Source of the DNA: Deltaproteobacteria bacterium
GTDB taxonomy: Bacteria > Desulfobacterota > Desulfarculia > Adiutricales > JAGVGV01
DNA length: 7,278 nucleotides
NCBI GenBank assembly: GCA_015233515.1
Contig: JADFXS010000139.1
Coordinates: forward strand, 1 to 7,278
Reading direction: 5' to 3'
Shown: positions 1-6,290 of the stretch, one piece after another
Layout: every line of letters starts with the position of its first letter
How positions within the stretch are numbered: the first letter of the stretch is position 1
Made by a program: the position numbers and the translations under genes
Notes under the pieces: generated by a model
What the model saw: the letters and a program-made list of their open reading frames with translations, nothing else
The model's database searches: none
What the model was told of the DNA's origin: nothing

Positions 1-55
1 TCTCCTAGAATTGGGAACCGGATTCAATATGGAAATGACCGGGCTAGAAAATATT
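1..55. repeat. Left copy of exact 55-bp terminal inverted repeat (wzt fragment, probable assembly junction)
   Basis: Bases 1-55 are the perfect reverse complement of 7224-7278; the match stops at base 56 (A here, where T would be needed). The repeat codes for a piece of Wzt (LGTGFNMEMTGLENI), which is in its natural setting only at the right edge. Here it is joined, facing the other way, to the inside of a membrane-protein gene. It has no transposon-like features such as a transposase or target duplication. The exact length of 55 matches a common de Bruijn k-mer size, so this is probably a contig-end overlap or chimeric-read junction and not biology. Confidence 0.9.
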
Positions 56-646
56 ACTGCTCAAGTTTTGAATTTGAAAAGGCTCAAGGCCGAACAAGGA
101 ACTGGGTACCGCCGTATAAAGGAAGGCGCCAAATACGGTGTCGGATGCGTAGGTATCGAAATAGAAGGGGAAACAATTCTGAACGGAGGTAGTTATCCGC
201 CCAAATTCTTTTAAATACTTTGATACGAGAGAATAATTTGTGATGTCACCGCCGCCTAAAGACATTGCCGTCAAGCCATGCTCTGTCCTCACAAATGGTA
301 CCGATAGAAGAATGAAGGCCGCGATCATCACTAGAGCACAAGGAACAACTTCTTCAAATTCAAGTTGAATTGTTGAAGGCCGATTCATGTCCCGGAAATA
401 TACCAGGAGTAAAAAGATAAGGGGAGGGACAAGGAGGTAAATCGAATAACCATCTGTTCCTTTGAGGTGCCAGATAAAAGCATACCATCCAAGCACGGTT
501 AGATAACAGTAACCAATAAATGGTGATAAAAAGAAAGAATACCTGCGCAGAATTTCTGGGCACAACAGCCTGGTTATTCCCAATCCTAAGTAGATGTATA
601 ATAGGGTGTAAAGCAACGAATATAACAGGTACTGCGCGCAAATCAT
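44..646 (-). CDS. Polytopic membrane protein, 3'-truncated at the left junction (possible GT-C type glycosyltransferase)
   Basis: I do not recognise the family with confidence. The ATG at 646-644 has a good ribosome binding site (AAGGA at 659-655, 8 nt upstream). The 197 native residues show hydrophobic helices at about 5-28, 38-60, 67-84, 98-119 and 170-187. Between the fourth and fifth lies a polar, probably extracytoplasmic loop with GGGD at 131-134 and an ITNYSLVSKYLKEF stretch. A long first loop with an acidic residue soon after a membrane helix is typical of GT-C glycosyltransferases using polyprenyl-linked sugars, which would fit the cluster, but this is inference. The reading frame stops at 44-46, but residues 198-200 (NIF) and the stop codon are inside the 55-bp inverted repeat, so the true protein almost certainly continues and is much longer. 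It begins 153 nt after the preceding gene on the same strand and is probably the next gene of the operon. A polymerase or sugar-modifying membrane enzyme are alternatives. Confidence 0.7.
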   Translation of the reverse strand: MICAQYLLYSLLYTLLYIYLGLGITRLLCPEILRRYSFFLSPFIGYCYLTVLGWYAFIWHLKGTDGYSIYLLVPPLIFLLLVYFRDMNRPSTIQLEFEEVVPCALVMIAAFILLSVPFVRTEHGLTAMSLGGGDITNYSLVSKYLKEFGRITTSVQNCFPFYFDTYASDTVFGAFLYTAVPSSLFGLEPFQIQNLSSNIF

Positions 647-654
647 GACGAACT

Positions 655-659
655 TCCTT
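655..659 (-). promoter_or_regulatory. Ribosome binding site of the membrane-protein gene
   Basis: AAGGA on the minus strand, followed by 8 nt and the ATG at 646. It supports the choice of 646 as the start. No other in-frame ATG with a comparable signal lies upstream in the 153-nt gap. Confidence 0.6.
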
Positions 660-799
660 TGATTATCCCACCATGGTTATTTGTATATTGAGAAGCAAGT
701 TGCGCTTGGCCCAACACGAAGGTTTGGGCACCATTATCTTAATTTTGCCAAAAAAAGTAACTGAATAACTTCCAGTTGGAGGAATTCGCCGGTCATTAC

Positions 800-3700
800 T
801 TACTTCATCTTTTGGAACATCATTTCCGCGGAGCACCTCACCTGTAAATCGCCTGACCGAGGCGTCGGGGTAAAATAAGCCAATCCGAACCCACCCCACA
901 TTTCGCCCTGTGTCGGGCCTGGATTTTCTATTATTCTACCGGGAATAAAATCAATATCAATCCAATGAACATAAGGAGAGCTAGTCCAGTCTCCGGACAA
1001 CATGCCCTTCCGGCATTCCGGATTAAAGCTGTCATGCATCATACAGAAAAAAGGTTTCTTGGGGATATAGGAAAGCAGGCAATTAATATCATCCCTAATC
1101 CCATTGGCGGAGTGATCTCCGTCAATAAGTATAAAATCAAGGGGAATATTATATTTATCTAATTTTTTGAAGAGGATGGGCAGGATTAATGCCGAACGGC
1201 CGGTCAGGAAAGATACATTCTTGAATTGATTGGCTTTAGCAGTGATACTCGGGTCCATATCCACTGAAAAAACAATGTCTGAATATTGAGAGATAAGCGA
1301 CAAGCTCCCGCCCATGTAGGTGCCGACTTCGATGCTGCACTGGGGCCGATGTCTGGCCAGCAAAGCCGTCAAGGCTAATCTTTCTGAATCATTCATTTGC
1401 CAGTTGTAACATATGGACTGGGGATAGAGGATCTCTTCCCAATTGGGAAAATCATTCCCAGTAAAAGTAAACGGGGGAAGAGGCTTCACGGTAGTCTCTG
1501 TATTTGTTTTACTTTTAATTCTTGAACTCAGCATCGAGATGAATTCTTGGGCGTGTTCTTTCCAGGTCTTGATTCTGCGGCTGACCGCCTCACGGGATAG
1601 CCTGGTTAACAACTCTTTGTTGACAGACAATCTATATATGGCTGCGGCTAGAGATTGTTCGTCCATAACATTGGCCGTAAGACATCCGCCCTCGGCCGCC
1701 AGTTCCATCATAACGCCATTTTCATAGCAAATACAAGGTCTCCCGTGCCAGAGGCTCTCCATAATGGGCATACCGAATCCTTCAATGCAAGAAGGGTATA
1801 CGGTGAAAGTGGCGTCTAGATACAGTCGATGCAGCGTGTCGTCATCGACAATACCCAACCAATTAATCCGTGGATTATTGGAACAAATAGACTGGATTGA
1901 ATCGGCCAGATCAAAAGCGCCGGCATATTTGTTACCAACCAGTGTCAATGTCCAGTCGAGTTCGGGGTGGCTTTCCTGGATCAGCAAACACGCCTGAAGA
2001 AGTTTGAGATGGTTTTTCCTTGGTTCAAGAGTTGAAACGCAAAGGATATTTATTGTTCCGGCCGGTGGCTCCTGCAGGGACCGATTCCGTTCATAACCTC
2101 CGAATTCCCCTGGATTCGCATTTGCAACAACAACGCTTTGGTTAATCCCTTTGTTTTTCCAGAATTCAGTTAAGCAGCCAGCGGAAAAGCTTGAGACCGG
2201 GATGACGAGGTCGCATTCTGCCAGCCCAACCATGTAATCGGAATGATTTTTACAGATGTCTTCATTACACAAATCCGGTCTCAGGACGGGAATGGAATCG
2301 TGAAAAACAGCCGCCAGATTTAAGCCATTGTTTTTCGCATAACGGCGAATCTCACGAGCGCGAGTTTCGATCATCGTTTCAGTGAAAAGTAACCAACCAG
2401 GCTTATTTTCTAAAGAGTCAATATAGGACGTAAGAGTACGTCTGCCATTATCCGGTGAAAGGCTCTTTGCGTCAGATAGTACGGGGCCATTATATTGTCC
2501 GAGTTGGTTGAATTCCGGACCGGTGGGTAAGACATAGCACTTCTTTTCTTCATCCCAAACGACGAAGACGGGGTCGAGGTATCGCTGAAGTTCCCGTCCC
2601 AGGCGACGGGTAATTCGTATGACGCCGGAGTTGGCTGGATCCCTGGTAGAATTGGTCACATCCAGTACGAGGCGGAATTGTCCGGCCAATAGTTCTGAAA
2701 ACAAATCAATGTATTGTTCAATGAAACGGTCCCACCTGAAAAAGGCATGAAATCTTTCCGAAGCCTGGAATATGACCTCGGGGTCAGGACCATCTCCCGT
2801 TAATACATCCCAAACCTTAGCAGCCATCTCGGCCATGTCGTGACAAAGATACCACGGATGGGAGATAACCTCGGGGTGTGCGCCTAAGTCGAAGACCAGC
2901 GCGGGACGGTTAAGCCATTGCATCTCAGCCAGCGGCAGATTAAAACCTTCCCAAAGAGAAAAAGAAACACCAAGGTCAACCCGGCTCATGATCGCAACCA
3001 GTTCTTCATCACTGGGAAAGCCGATCGGAAATATTAGATGGGCCAGCCCGGGGGGAACCGCCACTTCTGAATCATTAGCCATAACCAGCAGGGCACAATT
3101 AGGAATGGATTTGGAAAGTCCGGCCATAAGATCGAAGGCCGCCTCACTGTTCTTGTAACAAAATGGCTCCCATCTACCCAGGCAAAGTATGGTTTTCATG
3201 TCTTTTTGCTGGAGGGCGTCCAGTATCTCAATAGCATTTCCTTGAGGGCGTTCGGAAAGGGGCTGGTTAGACGACCAAATTGACATCTCCATGTGGTCGG
3301 CGCCTAACAAGATGGATTTAACCGGCACTTTCCCTTGAGAGTCTATTTTGCTTTGGGAGGTGCTGATGAAGTCGCTGATACCCACAAGGCATGAGGCTTT
3401 ATCCAGATACCCCTTCCGTAAATCGCGCAATTTTTCTTGGGTGACCAACGCCCCACCCGAGTACCCGTCTAACGGAACTGCTCCACAATCTATAAACACA
3501 ACCGTGGGGCAGACCTTTTTAAGAACTGGTATCGCCATAAAAAACGGCCAGCCAGCAATCAGGACTACATCCGGGGCCTCGTCAGGCGGAAAATGGCTGG
3601 ACCAGGTCTGTTCCAACCAATCTGCGGTGTATTCATTTAGATTAATATAGTCGTCAGCTCCGGTAGGGACCTCGATTATGCGTGAGGCAAATGATTCGAC

Positions 3701-3835
3701 AACTTCTCGATCAAACCGGTTGGCCATGATCGAAACGGTATGTCCCCGCTCTTTCAAGCCTCTTCCCAGAATTATTAATACCCTATCCACTCCAAAACGA
3801 AACAAGAAGCGTTCGTTACAAATCAATACATGCAT
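800..3835 (-). CDS. Three-domain fusion: two GT4 glycosyltransferases plus Methyltransf_24-like methyltransferase
   Basis: A 1011-residue cytoplasmic enzyme predicted to add two sugars, and probably one methyl group, to a lipid-linked surface glycan. Residues 1-385 form a first GT-B fold GT4 unit: N-terminal MHVLICNERF strand, LCLGRWEP near 217, and the nucleotide-sugar EX7E motif EGFNLPLAE with E296 and E304. Residues 388-775 form a second GT4 unit: LCVSTLEPRKNH near 598 and EGFGMPIME with E685 and E693, close to O-antigen mannosyl- or rhamnosyltransferases. After a linker rich in T, K and P (776-795), residues 812-990 form a Rossmann-like SAM domain: IEVGTYMGGSLSLI (835-848), FSVDMDP (856-862), FILIDGDHS (901-909) and MMHDSFNP (932-939), as in the Methyltransf_24/cephalosporin-hydroxylase-like group. 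Both GT active-site motifs are intact. The frame also opens at a TTG (3859), but the ATG at 3835 carries an AGGAG site and gives a natural GT4 N-terminus. It starts 34 nt after the previous stop, so the two are co-transcribed. Sugar specificity and methylation site cannot be read from sequence. Confidence 0.93.
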   Translation of the reverse strand: MHVLICNERFLFRFGVDRVLIILGRGLKERGHTVSIMANRFDREVVESFASRIIEVPTGADDYINLNEYTADWLEQTWSSHFPPDEAPDVVLIAGWPFFMAIPVLKKVCPTVVFIDCGAVPLDGYSGGALVTQEKLRDLRKGYLDKASCLVGISDFISTSQSKIDSQGKVPVKSILLGADHMEMSIWSSNQPLSERPQGNAIEILDALQQKDMKTILCLGRWEPFCYKNSEAAFDLMAGLSKSIPNCALLVMANDSEVAVPPGLAHLIFPIGFPSDEELVAIMSRVDLGVSFSLWEGFNLPLAEMQWLNRPALVFDLGAHPEVISHPWYLCHDMAEMAAKVWDVLTGDGPDPEVIFQASERFHAFFRWDRFIEQYIDLFSELLAGQFRLVLDVTNSTRDPANSGVIRITRRLGRELQRYLDPVFVVWDEEKKCYVLPTGPEFNQLGQYNGPVLSDAKSLSPDNGRRTLTSYIDSLENKPGWLLFTETMIETRAREIRRYAKNNGLNLAAVFHDSIPVLRPDLCNEDICKNHSDYMVGLAECDLVIPVSSFSAGCLTEFWKNKGINQSVVVANANPGEFGGYERNRSLQEPPAGTINILCVSTLEPRKNHLKLLQACLLIQESHPELDWTLTLVGNKYAGAFDLADSIQSICSNNPRINWLGIVDDDTLHRLYLDATFTVYPSCIEGFGMPIMESLWHGRPCICYENGVMMELAAEGGCLTANVMDEQSLAAAIYRLSVNKELLTRLSREAVSRRIKTWKEHAQEFISMLSSRIKSKTNTETTVKPLPPFTFTGNDFPNWEEILYPQSICYNWQMNDSERLALTALLARHRPQCSIEVGTYMGGSLSLISQYSDIVFSVDMDPSITAKANQFKNVSFLTGRSALILPILFKKLDKYNIPLDFILIDGDHSANGIRDDINCLLSYIPKKPFFCMMHDSFNPECRKGMLSGDWTSSPYVHWIDIDFIPGRIIENPGPTQGEMWGGFGLAYFTPTPRSGDLQVRCSAEMMFQKMK

Positions 3836-3844
3836 GTGTTTCTT

Positions 3845-3849
3845 CTCCT
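3845..3849 (-). promoter_or_regulatory. Shine-Dalgarno site that fixes the start of the GT4-GT4-methyltransferase gene
   Basis: AGGAG on the minus strand, 9 nt before the ATG at 3835. This site lies inside the longer TTG-initiated reading frame (from 3859), so it favours the ATG and removes eight residues from the longest frame. Confidence 0.75.
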
Positions 3850-3869
3850 GCACGGGCAATGTCAGGCTA

Positions 3870-5558
3870 TCAGACCTTATATCCTATAATAGCATAATCT
3901 TGTGCAGAATACATGATGTCTAATACTGCATCAACCGATTGCACTCCGATATGCTCCGGTGTTTTTGGCATGTTAAGCCTTAGTATTTGAGTATCCTTGA
4001 ACCCTCTTTGTTCTATGATAAATCTAGTGGATTCCGGTGGAAGTGGCCGCTTATGAGTCAAATCATAGTAGAAATTGCATGCCCCGACGATTAGATTCTC
4101 CGGATTGGGCGTCTCGAAGATTACCATCCCCCCGGAAACCAGGACCCGGAAAGATTCATCAAATAGAGCCAGGAGGGTTTTAACGGAAAGATGTTCAATA
4201 ATATGAAAGCCGGTTATGACCCTGACAGAATTATTTTCCAATTGCCTTAAATATTCAACTGCCTCCGCTTCCACAACCTCTAATCCCCGGTCGGAACACA
4301 TCGAGATCATGGCCCTGTTTATATCCACTCCCTTGGCCCCATAGCCATTTTCTTTCAGCAGTTCCAGCCATTCCCCGCGGCCGCAACCGACATCAAGAAT
4401 CGGAGCAAAATCCATCCCGCTGCAGGCTGCTTCCACATATGGGAGATAATTTTTTTGACGGTTCTTGATCTCTTCCTGGGTCCCTCTAAATCTGTCTTCA
4501 AAAGATAAATATAACACATTCATTAATTGATCTTCTTCCCTTAATACATTCTCAAGCCGTTGGGCGCTGATTGGCTCTCGCCGCCGTTTTCCAACCTCTT
4601 CCAACAGCAGCGCCAAACTTCGTTGATGATCAAGGAGAGTTAATTCAGAATATTTTATTCTTTTAGATATCTCATTTATATTATTAGTTATTTCATCCAG
4701 CGCCGGCCGGTCGGCCTTAACTGCTTCCAGGGCGGACAGGTGAATCAACATATCGTCAACCCGCTGGTTATCCACCTTGCTGGACAAAATTAGAGTAACC
4801 TGCGCTTTCGTCTCTTCCAGGGCCTGCCGGTCGGCCTTAATCACCGCTTCGAGGGCGGCGGCAGATGTTAATATGGCGTTTTGTTGGTCTTTTATTGTCA
4901 ATTCAGAATTTTTAAGCCGGCGTCCGATATCTTCAACGATTTCATTATCTGTCTTATTAATTTTAAGTGACCAGAATTCTTCCCATACTTCTTTGATTGT
5001 TTCCCGTTGCTCTTCAAAATATTTTTTTACCGTTCTCAATTGATCATTTATGTCATCTATGGCCAGCCTATCGGCTTTAGACAATTCAACCGTTGCAATC
5101 AATTGGCTAAGCCCTTCCACCACGTGATGATCCGCTTTCTTTGCCTCGATTTCTTCAATTCGCCTCAACGCCTCTTCCATCATTTTGACAATATCAGGCA
5201 ATATATTCAACCGGGTATTCAACTGGGTATTCAACCGGGTATTCAACCGGGGCAGACTGGCCACCGCTACAATAACAGCCAAAAGATATCCCAAGACAGG
5301 AATCCGATAACTCGTGTGAACTAAAAATCTAATAAATAATCCAGTTACCTTTAACTGCTTTTGTCTGCCTTCCTTTGAATATTTCAAACGTCCCAATATT
5401 TCAATTTGATGAAGTCTCCCTTTCCGCAGAGGCGTCAAATAAAGCTCCAATTCTGAATCTACAGGGTCTCTGCCCAGAAGAGTTCTATAGGCATTAATTA
5501 CGAATTCTTCATCCCTATATTTAAGAAAATCATTTAGATGATATTGTTTCGTTTCCAT
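3870..5558 (-). CDS. Membrane-anchored DUF4214/coiled-coil SAM methyltransferase (candidate chain-terminating or chain-length protein)
   Basis: A 562-residue protein. Residues about 16-66 (FVINAYRTLLGRDPVDSEL, then a YSKEGR end) look like DUF4214. A hydrophobic stretch at about 86-105 (VLGYLLAVIVAVASL) is a likely membrane anchor. It is followed by LNT(R/Q) tandem repeats (about 105-117) and a long alpha-helical coiled coil to about 340, built on KADR-type repeats about 20 residues apart. The C-terminal class I methyltransferase has motif I ILDVGCGRGEW (387-397), the acidic SAM-ribose motif GVDIN (410-414), GFHIIEHL (450-457) and an FETPNPEN loop. It resembles methyltransferases seen beside wzm/wzt in O-antigen clusters. 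By analogy with WbdD of E. coli O9a it could methylate the non-reducing end and stop chain growth, but no kinase domain is visible and the domain order is reversed, so this role is inferred. The ATG at 5570 has no ribosome binding site, whereas the one at 5558 has AAGG 5 nt upstream; I use 5558. Sugar-residue or lipid methylation are alternatives. Confidence 0.9.
   Translation of the reverse strand: METKQYHLNDFLKYRDEEFVINAYRTLLGRDPVDSELELYLTPLRKGRLHQIEILGRLKYSKEGRQKQLKVTGLFIRFLVHTSYRIPVLGYLLAVIVAVASLPRLNTRLNTQLNTRLNILPDIVKMMEEALRRIEEIEAKKADHHVVEGLSQLIATVELSKADRLAIDDINDQLRTVKKYFEEQRETIKEVWEEFWSLKINKTDNEIVEDIGRRLKNSELTIKDQQNAILTSAAALEAVIKADRQALEETKAQVTLILSSKVDNQRVDDMLIHLSALEAVKADRPALDEITNNINEISKRIKYSELTLLDHQRSLALLLEEVGKRRREPISAQRLENVLREEDQLMNVLYLSFEDRFRGTQEEIKNRQKNYLPYVEAACSGMDFAPILDVGCGRGEWLELLKENGYGAKGVDINRAMISMCSDRGLEVVEAEAVEYLRQLENNSVRVITGFHIIEHLSVKTLLALFDESFRVLVSGGMVIFETPNPENLIVGACNFYYDLTHKRPLPPESTRFIIEQRGFKDTQILRLNMPKTPEHIGVQSVDAVLDIMYSAQDYAIIGYKV
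4693..5080 (-). repeat. Degenerate DNA repeat coding for the KADR units of the coiled coil (copies 120 and 240 bp apart)
   Basis: Three 28-nt stretches, at 4693-4720, 4813-4840 and 5053-5080, are related. The first two differ at 3 of 28 positions and share 15 identical bases ending in TCGGCCTTAA; the third matches the first at 20 of 28. The starts are exactly 120 and 240 nt apart, that is 40 and 80 codons. In the protein the KxD motif recurs at residues 141, 161, 202, 241, 261 and 281, giving a basic unit near 20 residues with consensus KADRxALDEI. This points to growth of the rod by internal duplication. Confidence 0.8.
5205..5252 (-). repeat. Four tandem 12-bp units coding for LNTR/LNTQ repeats
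   Basis: On the plus strand the unit ATTCAACCGGGT is repeated four times without spacing (5205-5216, 5217-5228, 5229-5240, 5241-5252). Unit 2 has one change (C to T at its eighth base) and unit 4 one change in its last base. The repeat is read on the minus strand as LNTR, LNTQ, LNTR, LNxx, just after the predicted membrane anchor. Because the unit is four codons, copy-number change would keep the frame and only lengthen or shorten the stalk. Confidence 0.9.
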
Positions 5559-5563
5559 GAATA

Positions 5564-5567
5564 CCTT
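5564..5567 (-). promoter_or_regulatory. Ribosome binding site that favours the second ATG of the coiled-coil methyltransferase
   Basis: AAGG on the minus strand, 5 nt before the ATG at 5558. The upstream in-frame ATG at 5570 is preceded by an A/C-rich stretch with no purine-rich site. The difference is only four residues (MKVF). Confidence 0.5.
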
Positions 5568-5600
5568 CATCGTTTGTTTGGGTCAACAAGATGCCCTTTC

Positions 5601-5672
5601 GGTCCTGGTTTAAGCGGGATCATCTGGTCCTGATTTACCCGGCCGTCAGGCTCTAGTAATCAATAAACCGGG
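5601..5672. repeat. Degenerate short repeats in the spacer between the Ig-like gene and the methyltransferase
   Basis: The 115-nt spacer holds GGTCCTGGTTTA at 5601-5612 and GGTCCTGATTTA at 5626-5637, a direct repeat with a 25-bp period and one mismatch. GCGGGATCA (5614-5622) recurs as CCGGGATCA (5668-5676, running into the stop codon of the upstream gene). CCCGG (5638-5642) and CCGGG (5668-5672) form a small inverted pair. No gene fits here. Arrays of short repeats like this can be found at ends of some insertion sequences, so it may be an IS remnant or an intergenic repeat; neither is shown. Confidence 0.45.
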
Positions 5673-5673
5673 A

Positions 5674-6207
5674 TCACAAGATAATTGGTTCGATGGTAAT
5701 AGTAGTTCGCGGCGTTTTTGAACCCTTCGCCCCGAACCAGGTCACCCCCTCCTGGAGCATGTCAACTTCGAGAATATAGTTGCCCGACATGTAAGGTGCT
5801 TTAATTACGGCATCCAAGAGAATTTCCGCACCGGGCGACATATCGTAGGGCAAAGATGTCCGTAACCCATCAAAGATAAACATTCTACCATCTAGTCTCA
5901 ACCAATGATAAGATAGACATATACAATATGTTCCGTCATCCAGCCCTAGCGCCGGCCAGGCTGTGCTACTCAAATTAGTTATTTTTACCAAAAGGTTAAA
6001 TAGGGCGCTCGACTCGATCCGGCCAGACGGAGGTTCGACGACCAGATCGGCATTGAATCCGTTGTCCGGCAGCGAAGAATGGGCAACCGTCGATGTTTCT
6101 TTAGGGTTTCTTTGACTGCCGACAGCGTACTTCATCTCTTCATTTACTTCTTCTTGTATCTTTATCAAAAGGGTATTTAGCTTTGTTTCTGAGTCGGGCG
6201 ATTTCAT
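5674..6207 (-). CDS. Small Ig-like beta-sandwich protein of the polysaccharide export cluster
   Basis: A 177-residue protein with no signal peptide or membrane helix, so probably cytoplasmic. Residues 7-29 (ETKLNTLLIKIQEEVNEEMK) form an amphipathic helix; a similar LLxxIxEEV start occurs, as I recall, on methyltransferases and glycosyltransferases of such clusters and could be a docking helix. Residues 40-52 look like a flexible linker. Residues 53-175 form a beta-rich Ig-like domain: VKITNLSSTAWP (74-85), LSYHWL (98-103), DGLRTSLP (113-120), a PG turn (125-126), then SGNYILEVDM (141-150) and LQEGVTWF (151-158). This pattern is familiar as an add-on domain in glycan-assembly enzymes; here it stands alone. 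Its place between wzt and the coiled-coil methyltransferase suggests a glycan-binding or partner-binding accessory, which is inference. The ATG at 6207 has AGAGG 5 nt upstream. It shares general beta-sandwich character with the Wzt C-terminal domain but I see no close sequence match to it. Confidence 0.82.
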   Translation of the reverse strand: MKSPDSETKLNTLLIKIQEEVNEEMKYAVGSQRNPKETSTVAHSSLPDNGFNADLVVEPPSGRIESSALFNLLVKITNLSSTAWPALGLDDGTYCICLSYHWLRLDGRMFIFDGLRTSLPYDMSPGAEILLDAVIKAPYMSGNYILEVDMLQEGVTWFGAKGSKTPRTTITIEPIIL

Positions 6208-6290
6208 GCTAACCTCTTTAGATGTTTGCTTCTGCTTCAGTTATATAAATTTAACGAAAGGATTAGGAATTTAAACTTGGGCGTTACCTG

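Noticed and set aside
11..214. Plus-strand reading frame of 67 residues beginning with a Wzt-like stretch
   Set aside because: Only the first 15 residues are Wzt, taken from the inverted 55-bp repeat; the rest is antisense to the membrane-protein gene. It is a product of the junction.
360..641. Minus-strand 93-residue frame within the membrane-protein gene
   Set aside because: Shadow frame; the overlapping frame has a proper ribosome binding site and clear membrane helices.
709..729. Inverted repeat GCCCAA/TTGGGC with a 9-base loop in the spacer after the fusion gene
   Set aside because: The stem has only six pairs and no T-run follows on the minus strand, so it is not a convincing terminator; it may be chance. 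The rest of 647-799 shows only the next ribosome binding site.
663..899. Minus-strand 78-residue frame overlapping the end of the fusion gene
   Set aside because: It lies largely in another frame of the methyltransferase tail, has no ribosome binding site of note and no recognisable motif. I also considered a frameshifted tail of the fusion protein, but the preceding domain reads intact to its stop.
3348..3650. Plus-strand 100-residue frame opposite the first GT4 domain
   Set aside because: Antisense shadow of a well-supported gene with no start signal or recognisable domain.
3836..3859. TTG start at 3859 extending the fusion protein by eight residues
   Set aside because: The strong AGGAG site lies within this extension and points to the ATG at 3835, which also gives the usual GT4 N-terminus.
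4777..5324. Plus-strand frames opposite the coiled-coil methyltransferase, one with an IQPG repeat
   Set aside because: The repeat is the antisense reading of the 12-bp tandem units; the minus-strand gene explains the region fully.
6240..6275. AT-rich TATATAA-like -10 element upstream of the Ig-like gene
   Set aside because: No -35 hexamer resembling TTGACA is found at 16-18 bp; AT-rich spacers often give such matches.
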